From Pseudomonadota bacterium (GTDB lineage Bacteria > Pseudomonadota > Alphaproteobacteria > Rhodospirillales > 2-02-FULL-58-16), in assembly GCA_022567015.1 (NCBI GenBank), contig JADFHR010000122.1, positions 1-9,658 on the forward strand: 9,658 nt of DNA, written 5' to 3'. A model generated the notes under the pieces. It was not told where the DNA came from and made no database searches. It saw only the letters and a program-made list of their open reading frames with translations. The translations under genes and the position numbers were made by a program. Of the stretch, positions 1 through 5,495 are shown piece by piece. How positions within the stretch are numbered: position 1 is the first letter of the stretch; every line of letters begins with the position of its first letter.

Positions 1-558
1 ATACTGCCGGATGTTCTTTTCCAGCTCGGCGTTGAAGTCCCGCATGAGGGCCTCGATGAGGTCGAACCACATGCGTTCGCGGTCGTTGATGGAGGCGTCC
101 TCGCGCAGGGTGCGCGAGCGCGAGACCCGGGCGTTGGCGAAGCCCCTGCGGAACCCCTTGTCGTCCAGGATCTCGAGGGATACCTCGACGGTGGCGTCGT
201 AGCGCCGGGACTGCTGCTTGGTGAAGGCGCCGGTGAAGCTCTTGTCGAGTTTCAGGGGCGTCTCCGTCACCTGGGCGTCGAGGATGAGGAAGCGCGCGCT
301 GCCCCGCCGGCCCCCCGCCCTGAGCCGGTCCGCCGCCCAGCGCCGGAGCGCCTTGCCGGGCGGGGTGGGGAACAGGTGGTCGACGTTGGGCGCCTTCATG
401 GGCGGGACGTACTCGGCCTTCACGTTGATGGCGGCCACGTCGAGGGTGAACGTCGAAAGGTGCCCATAGGTGAGCTCGGGCAGGGTCTGCGTCACCACCG
501 GGGTTTCGCAGGCCGCCAGGAACACCACAAGAAGAGATACAAAATACCGCCGGATCAT
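1..558 (-). CDS. Putative outer-membrane or periplasmic lipoprotein, 3' end cut off by the window
   Basis: The frame is open for 186 codons from an ATG to the left edge, so the N-terminus is complete and the C-terminus is missing. Residues 1-17 form a lipoprotein signal peptide: a short basic start (MIRRYF), a hydrophobic stretch and the lipobox LAAC, with Cys17 as the expected lipidated residue. The mature part has no membrane segment. It alternates beta-like stretches (FLILDAQV, YDATVEVSLEIL) with a charged helical end, a pattern like small lipoproteins with a periplasmic domain. I do not recognise a named family. It lies downstream of hslO on the same strand, but a gap of over 300 bp with a repeat element separates them, and a possible promoter lies just upstream, so it is probably transcribed separately. 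No strong Shine-Dalgarno is visible. The call as a lipoprotein is firm; its function is unknown. Confidence 0.8.
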   Translation of the reverse strand, partial: MIRRYFVSLLVVFLAACETPVVTQTLPELTYGHLSTFTLDVAAINVKAEYVPPMKAPNVDHLFPTPPGKALRRWAADRLRAGGRRGSARFLILDAQVTETPLKLDKSFTGAFTKQQSRRYDATVEVSLEILDDKGFRRGFANARVSRSRTLREDASINDRERMWFDLIEALMRDFNAELEKNIRQY

Positions 559-567
559 GGCCCGCGC

Positions 568-597
568 ATATTGGCACGCGCCGCCGGGCCGCATCAA
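568..597 (-). promoter_or_regulatory. Possible sigma-70 promoter of the lipoprotein gene
   Basis: On the minus strand TTGATG (-35) is followed after 18 nt by CAATAT (-10). Transcription would begin only a few bases before the ATG, giving a nearly leaderless message, which fits the lack of a clear Shine-Dalgarno. This is a motif match by eye only. Confidence 0.3.
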
Positions 598-636
598 GGG
601 GCGGCAGCGCCGTCGGCGTACAGCGCGAAGGCTTTA

Positions 637-815
637 TTGAACCACGAACGGTCCGCAAGGGATTGACCGGAGAGCCGGAATTAGACGACTGAGAACACAG
701 AGAGCACCGAGGAACACAGAGAGCATAGAGAAAGAGACACAGAGGAAATCAAAAGCGGCGCCATGCGCCGCATCGAGGCATCTCGGTGAATGCCTCTGTG
801 GGCCCTGTGGTGGAT
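637..815. repeat. CTCTGTG/CACAGAG inverted-repeat element between hslO and the lipoprotein gene
   Basis: The left half is purine-rich with degenerate CACAGAG repeats. The 14-mer GAACACAGAGAGCA occurs at 693-706 and again at 712-725, and ACACAGAGG follows near 737. The right half carries the opposite orientation, CTCTGTG at 794-800 and CCCTGTGGTG at 803-812. The centre holds a perfect 6-bp hairpin (GCGGCG 755-760, CGCCGC 766-771) and a second stem (GAGGCA 775-780, TGCCTC 791-796). The left margin has TTGAACCACGAA at 637-648. No convincing ORF lies inside. From memory, CACAGAG/CTCTGTG tracts like this recur between genes in many environmental bacterial genomes, which suggests a small non-coding repeat element. 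The boundaries are approximate. Confidence 0.6.
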
Positions 816-832
816 CTTCTTTTACCGGGGTG

Positions 833-871
833 GGGCCTTCGGCCCAGGAGCGGGCGGGACGCGCCGGCGCG
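833..871 (-). terminator. Hairpins just downstream of the hslO stop, possible terminator
   Basis: Within 45 nt after the hslO stop there is a perfect 12-nt palindrome CGCGCCGGCGCG (860-871), then a 5-bp stem GGGCC/GGCCC with a 3-nt loop (833-845). No U-run follows immediately (only TAAAAG further on), so this is not a textbook intrinsic terminator. It may instead block exonucleases or act with Rho. Confidence 0.25.
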
Positions 872-876
872 GCCGC

Positions 877-1884
877 TTACCCGGCGGCGTACAGCGCGCC
901 CAGCGCCGCTTCGTCGAACCGGTAATCGGCCTTGCAGAACTCGCAGGTGACGGTGACGGCGCCGTCTTCGGCCATGGCCTCGATCTCGGCCTGGGGAAAG
1001 GCGCGCAGGGTCGTCGCCACCTTGTCGCGGGAACACCGGCAGGCGTGGCGCAGGGGCCGGGTGCGGAAGACCCGGACCCCGTCCTCGTGGAAAAGCCGGT
1101 AGAGAAGCTGGTCCGGGGTGACCGCCGGGTCCAGCAGTTCGCCGGCCGTGGCGCTGCTCATCAGGATGACGGCGCGGCGCCAGTCCTCGTCCGCCGGCGC
1201 CTCGTCCCCGTCCGCCCCGTCCGCCGACGCCAGGCGCTGGATCATCAGGGCCGCCGCCCGCGCCCCGCCTGCCTGCGCGAAGCCGGAGCTTCGCTTCGGC
1301 GAAGGCAGGTCGGCGCCGTTGCCGCCGCCCCCGTTGCCGGCGCGCCCGCCGGCGCCGTTCGTCCCCCCGGCTACGGTGTTGGCGAGCATGATGGCGGTCT
1401 CCAGCTCGCCGGACTGGCGAAAGTAATGATGCGCGCAGTCGGCCAGGCTGGCGCCTTCCAGGGCGCATATGCCCTGGTAGCGTTCGCCGTCCGGCCCCTG
1501 GTCGACGGTGAACGACAGGTGGCCGGCCCCGAGCAGGCTCGGCACCGCGCCGCCGGCGCCGCCCCGGGCCGCATCGATGCGCTCCGCGTCGAAGCGGGCG
1601 TAGCTGCGCATGTCCCCCTTGTTGGTGACGTCGGCGACGACCATGCCCAGGGGGCCGTCGCCCTGGGCCTGCAGGGTGAAGATGCCGTCGAAGCGCAGGG
1701 CGTTGGCGAGCACCGCCGCCAGGGCCAGGGTCTCGGCCACCATCCCGGCCACCCGCACCGGATAGCCGTGGGGGCCGAGGATCGCCTCCAGGGCCGGACC
1801 CAGGCGCACCAGCTGGCCGCGCAGGCCGAGGGCCTCGATGCGGAAGGGCTGGACCAGGTCGCCGAAGGATACGGTTTTGGACAT
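877..1884 (-). CDS. hslO: Redox-regulated molecular chaperone Hsp33
   Basis: This is a 335-residue Hsp33, a cytoplasmic holdase that binds zinc when reduced and becomes active on oxidative unfolding. The N-terminal domain begins near residue 11 (LVQPFRIEA) and contains the conserved DVTNKGDMRSYARFD stretch (85-99). The C-terminal zinc switch is present: CRC at 282-284 and CEFC at 314-317, giving the four cysteine ligands. The ATG at 1884 is preferred because MSKTVSFGDLVQPF matches the usual family start; an in-frame GTG 14 codons upstream is possible. The Shine-Dalgarno is weak. Residues 172-208, between the N-terminal domain and the AALMIQRLA segment, hold a Gly/Asn-rich stretch and a translated palindromic repeat, which explains the extra length over the usual ~290-300 residues. 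An AT-rich stretch at 1930-1953 may carry its promoter (TATAAC as a -10), but no good -35 is visible. Confidence 0.95.
   Translation of the reverse strand: MSKTVSFGDLVQPFRIEALGLRGQLVRLGPALEAILGPHGYPVRVAGMVAETLALAAVLANALRFDGIFTLQAQGDGPLGMVVADVTNKGDMRSYARFDAERIDAARGGAGGAVPSLLGAGHLSFTVDQGPDGERYQGICALEGASLADCAHHYFRQSGELETAIMLANTVAGGTNGAGGRAGNGGGGNGADLPSPKRSSGFAQAGGARAAALMIQRLASADGADGDEAPADEDWRRAVILMSSATAGELLDPAVTPDQLLYRLFHEDGVRVFRTRPLRHACRCSRDKVATTLRAFPQAEIEAMAEDGAVTVTCEFCKADYRFDEAALGALYAAG
1268..1309. repeat. 42-bp palindromic repeat inside the hslO coding sequence
   Basis: The outer arms CCTGCCT (1268-1274) and AGGCAGG (1303-1309) match perfectly. An inner stem GAAGC (1279-1283) with GCTTC (1293-1297) extends by further pairs with one bulge and one mismatch, giving a hairpin of about 15 bp. 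At 42 bp it keeps the hslO frame and adds about 14 residues (around LPSPKRSSGFAQAGG, residues 193-207) at a point where Hsp33 proteins normally run straight through. From memory, short palindromes of the CCTGCCT..GAAGC type are dispersed in several GC-rich bacterial genomes. That recollection is unverified here. Confidence 0.65.
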
Positions 1885-1963
1885 GCTCGCTGCCGGATGC
1901 GGGGGTTGGCCTTGGCCAAGCCTCACAGTGTTATATGGGAAACAGAAAATATGGTGTCCGCGG

Positions 1964-1983
1964 CCGGCGGCGCAAGCCGCCGG
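1964..1983. terminator. 8-bp GC hairpin between apaG and hslO
   Basis: The arms CCGGCGGC and GCCGCCGG are perfect, around GCAA on the plus strand (TTGC on the coding strand). It lies about 50 nt after the apaG stop and 80 nt before the hslO start. No U-run follows directly, although an AT-rich stretch begins about 13 nt later. It could partially terminate or attenuate apaG transcription, or protect the 3' end of its message. Confidence 0.4.
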
Positions 1984-2032
1984 TGCCGTCCGCGACCGGG
2001 GGGCCGGGCAGGGGGCGGTCCGGCTTCAGGTA

Positions 2033-2455
2033 TCAGTGGATTTGTACGGCCTGGTAGGGGCTGTCCAGGGAAAACGCCGGCACGTCGACGTCGAACCTCT
2101 CACCGCTCTGGGCCAGCATCTGATAGGCGCCGACCATGATCCCCGACGGCGTCGGAAGCGGCGTGCCGCTGGTGTATTCGAAGCTGTCGCCCGGGTTGAG
2201 GATCGGCTGTTCGCCGACGACGCCGTCGCCGCGCACCTCCTGCACATTACCCAGGGAATCGGTGATGCGCCAAAAGCGGGTCAGCAGCTGGACGGTCTGT
2301 TCGCCGTGGTTCTGGATGCGCACGTGGTAGGCCCAGACGAAATGGTTTTCCTCCGGCGACGACTGTTCGTCCAGGTAAAATGGCTCCACCGTGACGGTGA
2401 TCGACCGCGTGGTCCGGGCGTATGTGCCCGACTCTTCTCCAAACTCCCGTCCCAC
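2033..2455 (-). CDS. apaG: ApaG family protein
   Basis: This 140-residue protein is a complete ApaG (DUF525), a small single-domain beta-sandwich of the immunoglobulin/fibronectin-III type. The conserved blocks are all present in order: the N-terminal strand ITVTVEPFYLDEQS, WAYHVRIQN, LLTRFWRITD, VQEVRGDGVVGEQP with the Gly-rich turn, YTSGTPLPTPSGIMVGAYQM, and the C-terminal VDVPAFSLDSP. In other bacteria the gene often lies beside apaH or near stress genes. Its biochemical role is unresolved; cobalt/magnesium efflux phenotypes and nucleotide binding have been proposed. The start is GTG, supported by a strong GGAGGAG sequence immediately upstream; no ATG fits as well. It lies 54 nt after the small ORF, which may share its promoter, and about 150 nt before hslO. 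Confidence 0.95.
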   Translation of the reverse strand: MGREFGEESGTYARTTRSITVTVEPFYLDEQSSPEENHFVWAYHVRIQNHGEQTVQLLTRFWRITDSLGNVQEVRGDGVVGEQPILNPGDSFEYTSGTPLPTPSGIMVGAYQMLAQSGERFDVDVPAFSLDSPYQAVQIH

Positions 2456-2509
2456 CGCTCCTCCAGTGTTCCGTTTGCGAGAACGTACGGGGCAACCGTG
2501 GCCTTTGCT

Positions 2510-2626
2510 CTACCCTAATAATTTAGGCGCCATGGCTGATTTGTCCAGATTGACCGGAAGTATGCCCTGTGCACGCCGGGCCTTGTCCGATACGCAATCC
2601 CCCATGGCGACGGCAAGGGCGCCCAT
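2510..2626 (-). CDS. Small ORF, 38 residues, with its own promoter and ribosome binding site
   Basis: An ATG preceded by AAGGGGGATATGCC opens a 38-codon frame ending in TAG. The peptide starts MGALAVAMGDCVSDKARR, then a linker QGILPVNLD, and ends KSAMAPKLLG. It has one cysteine (Cys11), a hydrophobic first third, a basic middle and no membrane segment. A sigma-70 promoter with correct spacing lies about 30-60 nt upstream, and apaG begins 54 nt downstream. I recognise no family. It could be a leader peptide controlling apaG, an independent microprotein, or a substrate of the radical SAM operon that ends 75 nt upstream. It could also be a chance frame. The coincidence of promoter, Shine-Dalgarno and start in otherwise non-coding DNA favours real translation. 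Confidence 0.5.
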   Translation of the reverse strand: MGALAVAMGDCVSDKARRAQGILPVNLDKSAMAPKLLG

Positions 2627-2654
2627 GGCATATCCCCCTTTCCATACGCTTTCG

Positions 2655-2684
2655 ATGATAGGCGCGAAAACCGGGGCGCGGCAA
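2655..2684 (-). promoter_or_regulatory. Sigma-70 promoter for the small ORF and apaG
   Basis: On the minus strand TTGCCG (-35, 2679-2684) and TATCAT (-10, 2655-2660) are separated by 18 nt. The likely start near 2648 gives a leader of about 20 nt carrying the small ORF's Shine-Dalgarno. It begins only 16 bp past the stop of the phosphoesterase gene, so apaG need not depend on readthrough from that operon. Confidence 0.5.
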
Positions 2685-2700
2685 GGGCGAAGCGCACCCG

Positions 2701-3588
2701 TCACCGGGCGGCGCGCCGTTCGCCCGCGGACCAATGGACCGCCCCGGGCGTCAGCGGCCGGGCGCGAAGCCGGCGTTCGGCTTCGGGCAGCACGCGCATG
2801 TCCGGCCACAGGCCGTCCTCCAGGGTCCGCGCGTAGGCCGCGGGCAGGCCGGCGGCGCGCATCTTGGCGGCCGCCCGGGCGTGGTCGTAGTCCAGGGGAT
2901 GGTGGGTGATGGCGATGCCGCCTCCGTCGGGCGCCAGGACCGAGAACCACGCCCTCGGCGTGCCGTCGTTGGCGGGCAGGCCGACGCTGCCGGCGTTGTG
3001 CCACAGGCGGTCCTCGACGAGATCGGTGAACGGCAGGCCCGCGTGGCCGCCGATGACGCCGTCGGCGTCCAGCCGGTCGAGCTCGGCCGCCTTGTCCGCG
3101 GCCGGGGTGGAGGCGAAGACGTAGCGCGCGATGTCGCCGCCGCCGCCGTGGATGACGGCGAGCCGGCGCCCGTTCATGGTCAACCGCAGGCGCCGGGGAA
3201 GGGCGCGCATCCAGGCCCTGGCCCCGTCATCCAGGGTGGCCCGGGCGTGGGCGAACCATTGCCCGGCAAGCAGGTCGCAGGTGCTGCCCTGGGGAAACCC
3301 GCACCCGCAATCGTCCTTGTCGAAGCCAAGGGATTCCTCGCAGTTGCCCATGACCACGTGGACGCCGGCGGCGCGCACCGCATCGACGGTGGCTTGGGCG
3401 TCGGCGCAGTAGGCGACCACGTCGCCGGTGCAGAGTATGCGCGCCGGCGGAAAGCCCCGGCGCCGGGCCTCGGCGAGCACGGCGGTGGTGGCTTCCAGGT
3501 TGCTGCACGGGCCGCCGAAGACAAAGATCGGCTGCGCGAAGGCGCCCAGGTCGCGTTCCGCCGCCCCGGGTGGCTGGCCCGGACTCAC
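2701..3588 (-). CDS. Calcineurin-like phosphoesterase family protein lacking the DxH motif
   Basis: This 295-residue protein has the overall layout of a YfcE/CpdA-like metallophosphoesterase. Motif II is GDVVAYC (55-61), motif III is GNCEE (81-85), the first late histidine is in IHGG (His147), and the second is in GGHAGLPF (180-187). Motif I, normally DxH (as in SDIHSNLEAL), reads FGGPCSNLEA (24-33), so both metal ligands are absent. The final GHxH motif keeps only its first histidine. From memory, related alphaproteobacterial proteins read FGGPYSN here, so the loss would be a family trait rather than decay. Cysteines are frequent (28, 53, 61, 83, 94, 96, 104). The GTG start overlaps the upstream methyltransferase stop by 4 nt (GTGA), implying translational coupling, and is the only start consistent with the domain. 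Enzymatic activity is uncertain. Confidence 0.82.
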   Translation of the reverse strand: MSPGQPPGAAERDLGAFAQPIFVFGGPCSNLEATTAVLAEARRRGFPPARILCTGDVVAYCADAQATVDAVRAAGVHVVMGNCEESLGFDKDDCGCGFPQGSTCDLLAGQWFAHARATLDDGARAWMRALPRRLRLTMNGRRLAVIHGGGGDIARYVFASTPAADKAAELDRLDADGVIGGHAGLPFTDLVEDRLWHNAGSVGLPANDGTPRAWFSVLAPDGGGIAITHHPLDYDHARAAAKMRAAGLPAAYARTLEDGLWPDMRVLPEAERRLRARPLTPGAVHWSAGERRAAR

Positions 3589-4244
3589 GGCGCCCGGCCT
3601 TCGCAGACCAGCCACCGGTTGTGCCCGGCGGGACGGGTTTCGGCGAGCCAGCGGCGGCGCTCGACGACCACCGGCGCGTAGCCGTGGCGGCGGAGGATCT
3701 CGGTGCACCGGTCCTCGATGCGGCGGCCGTGGACCTCGACGATGAGGTGCGGCCGGCGCCGGCCGAGAATGCCGGCGGCGCCCTCCAGGGCCGCTACCTC
3801 GCCGCCCTCGATGTCCATCTTGATGAGGTCGGGAACGAAGGTCTCCGCCGCCGCCCTGTCCAGGGTCATGGAACCATCGCCGTCCCGGTCGCCGACGGAG
3901 ACCGTGTAGACCTCGACCTCGCAGGCGTTGCGGGCGATGTTGTCGCGCAGGCACCGGGCCGCGGAGGCGGCGCTCTCGAAGGCGACGACGGGCCGGCCCG
4001 ACCGCCTGGCCAGCAACAAGGTGTAATAGCCGACGTCGGCGCCGACGTCGAAGCACCTTGAGCCGGGGCTTACCAACCGGCGCACATGGGGGCTGAGCTC
4101 GACTTCGTACAGGCCCAGGTACAGGGTCGTCTGGTGGGCGAAGTCGATCTTCATGGTGACGCCGGCGGCGACGCCGAGGGGCAGCCGGCGGAACGCCGCG
4201 CCGCGGGGCAGGAGCAGCGACTTGACGGCGTTCCTGACGGACAT
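3585..4244 (-). CDS. FkbM-family SAM-dependent methyltransferase
   Basis: This 219-residue class I methyltransferase is of the FkbM type. Visible motifs are motif I FDVGADVGYYTLLLAR (65-80), the acidic strand end VVAFES (86-91) that contacts the SAM ribose, and KMDIEGGE (142-149), the hallmark of the FkbM family, followed by PHLIVEVHG (165-173). FkbM enzymes are mostly O-methyltransferases acting on sugars or polyketide and other natural-product hydroxyls; the substrate here is unknown. The ATG at 4244 has GAGG 9 nt upstream and starts at a conserved-looking MSVRNAVKSLLLP. An alternative ATG 10 codons earlier (4274) overlaps the radical SAM stop in the ATGA arrangement and is also plausible. 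The stop overlaps the phosphoesterase start. It is the middle gene of a tightly packed operon. Confidence 0.88.
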   Translation of the reverse strand: MSVRNAVKSLLLPRGAAFRRLPLGVAAGVTMKIDFAHQTTLYLGLYEVELSPHVRRLVSPGSRCFDVGADVGYYTLLLARRSGRPVVAFESAASAARCLRDNIARNACEVEVYTVSVGDRDGDGSMTLDRAAAETFVPDLIKMDIEGGEVAALEGAAGILGRRRPHLIVEVHGRRIEDRCTEILRRHGYAPVVVERRRWLAETRPAGHNRWLVCEGRAP

Positions 4245-4270
4245 GGCGCCGCCCCTCGCCACCGATGATG

Positions 4271-5230
4271 TCATCCGGCCGTGCACGAGGCGCCGCCGAG
4301 CACGCAGAAGGTGGCGCAGTGGGGATGGTTGAGCTTCACCGTCGTCGCCGAATCCGCCAGGTCGTTGCCGAGCTCGAACTGGGGGTCGTAGGGCAGCAGG
4401 GTGCAGGGCACGACCACCGGCCGCTCGGCGCCCTTGCGCTTGAGGACCATGCGCGAGGTGGCGCACATGATGGTTTCCGGCGCCACGCCCAGGATCTCCC
4501 AGCACGACACCGTGATCTCGGGCACGTCCCGGCGTTCGTCCATCTCCGGGAAAATGACCAGTACCGCCGAATCCCGCGCATCCACCGGGATGCCGTGCTC
4601 GGCGAACAGGGCGCAATACCCGCGCCGCGCGTCGGCGTCGGATTCCCCCCAGCAGGCGCGCCCGGCCACGGCCAGGGTGAAACCGTTCCCGGCCAGCCAC
4701 TTCAAGCCCTTGAGCATGGGGTCCCAGGTGAGGGCGCCGCGGATGGCCTCGTGTTTTTCGCGGGTGTGATGGTCGATGGACACGCGCAGGGTCAGGGACC
4801 CGCCGTGGCGTTCCTTGATGGCAAGAAGGTGGGCGCGCTTGTTCCACAGGGGCTGCATGGCGTTGGTCAGGACCAGGACCCGGTAGCCGCGCGAAAGGGA
4901 CTCCTCCAGCATGGCCGGGAGGTCCCGGTTCATGAACGGCTCGCCGCCGGTGAAGGCGATTTCCTCGACGGGCAGGCCCTCGCGCTCGACCTCGTCCAGG
5001 TACTGGGCGACCTCGGCGGCCGTGATGTAGGCCAGGCGGTTGTTGACCGGGCTCGAATCCATGTAGCAGTTGTGGCACGTGATGTTGCACAGACTGCCCG
5101 TGTTGAACCACAGGGTCTTCAGCCGCGTCAGCGCCACGACCGCGCGCTTTTCCCCTTTCGCGGTGACGTCGGGATCCTGGAACTTGTCGGGATCGAGCAG
5201 CGGCCGCTGGGCCAGGTGTGCCTCGGGCAT
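4271..5230 (-). CDS. Radical SAM protein with cysteine-rich C-terminus
   Basis: This is a 319-residue radical SAM enzyme. The 4Fe-4S binding motif CNITCHNC gives Cys48, Cys52 and Cys55, followed by GGEPFMN (95-101), the SAM amino-group motif. The rest of the partial TIM barrel is recognisable: VLVLTNAM (118-125), LRVSIDHH (148-155), and a strand at LVIFPEMDE (224-232). The C-terminal third carries Cys243, 256, 276, 305, 309 and 316. The grouping CTLLPYD and HPHCATFCVLGGASC suggests an auxiliary iron-sulfur cluster of the SPASM/twitch kind, seen in enzymes that modify peptides or sugars. The substrate is unknown. The ATG at 5230 has a strong GGGGAGGACC just upstream; a longer frame reaching 5365 would run back through the tRNA-Gly promoter and is unlikely. 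It leads the operon with the FkbM methyltransferase and the phosphoesterase-like protein. Confidence 0.9.
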   Translation of the reverse strand: MPEAHLAQRPLLDPDKFQDPDVTAKGEKRAVVALTRLKTLWFNTGSLCNITCHNCYMDSSPVNNRLAYITAAEVAQYLDEVEREGLPVEEIAFTGGEPFMNRDLPAMLEESLSRGYRVLVLTNAMQPLWNKRAHLLAIKERHGGSLTLRVSIDHHTREKHEAIRGALTWDPMLKGLKWLAGNGFTLAVAGRACWGESDADARRGYCALFAEHGIPVDARDSAVLVIFPEMDERRDVPEITVSCWEILGVAPETIMCATSRMVLKRKGAERPVVVPCTLLPYDPQFELGNDLADSATTVKLNHPHCATFCVLGGASCTAG

Positions 5231-5267
5231 GGTCCTCCCCTTGCCGGTTCTGGTGCCTATCCATTTG

Positions 5268-5295
5268 ATCTTACGGCGGAGATACGGCAAGCCAA
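5268..5295 (-). promoter_or_regulatory. Possible promoter of the radical SAM operon
   Basis: On the minus strand TTGGCT (-35, 5290-5295) is followed after 16 nt by TAAGAT (-10, 5268-5273), about 38 nt before the start codon. The spacing and distance are reasonable, but the match is only moderate. It would fire divergently from the tRNA-Gly promoter some 40 bp away. Confidence 0.4.
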
Positions 5296-5335
5296 ATAAC
5301 AATCTCGTGCGCACGGGCGCGGGGGCGGCGTTTTC

Positions 5336-5364
5336 TTGCGCCGCGGACCCCGATCGCCTATACA
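5336..5364 (+). promoter_or_regulatory. Promoter of tRNA-Gly(CCC)
   Basis: TTGCGC (-35) and TATACA (-10) are separated by 17 nt, with the expected start near 5371, 13 nt before the mature tRNA 5' end. It is an AT-rich patch in GC-rich DNA and fits a constitutive tRNA promoter. Confidence 0.6.
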
Positions 5365-5383
5365 CTTTTACCCCTCACCGGGC

Positions 5384-5457
5384 GCGGGCGTAGTTCAACG
5401 GCAGAACGAAAGCTTCCCAAGCTTTAGACAGGGGTTCGATTCCCCTCGCCCGCTCCA
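5384..5457 (+). tRNA. tRNA-Gly (anticodon CCC)
   Basis: A full cloverleaf of 74 nt is present. The acceptor stem GCGGGCG/CGCCCGC is a perfect 7 bp, with discriminator T and an encoded CCA. The D arm is GTTC..GAAC. The anticodon stem AAAGC/GCTTT is perfect around the loop TTCCCAA, giving anticodon CCC. The T arm AGGGG/CCCCT has the loop TTCGATT. It decodes GGG and is expected to be single-copy and housekeeping. Confidence 0.97.
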
Positions 5458-5495
5458 TTCCCCCCGGCGCGGAATTCCCGGAAGTTCAGAACACA

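Noticed and set aside
790..2139. 449-codon open frame on the plus strand
   Set aside because: It is a shadow of hslO and the following gap, rich in Arg, Gly and Ala, with no motif. The opposite strand encodes a complete Hsp33.
2701..4056. Phosphoesterase read as one 451-residue protein
   Set aside because: The extra N-terminus is an out-of-frame reading of the FkbM gene. The GTG overlapping the FkbM stop is the sensible start.
3585..5264. FkbM methyltransferase read as one 559-residue protein
   Set aside because: The first 330 residues are an out-of-frame reading of the radical SAM gene and lack any domain.
4271..5365. Longer radical SAM protein of 364 residues
   Set aside because: The added 45 residues run through both promoters of the divergent region, while the ATG at 5230 has a strong Shine-Dalgarno.
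5384..5457. Attachment site at the 3' end of tRNA-Gly
   Set aside because: I looked for a second copy of the tRNA 3' end downstream and found none in the window, and there is no integrase gene.
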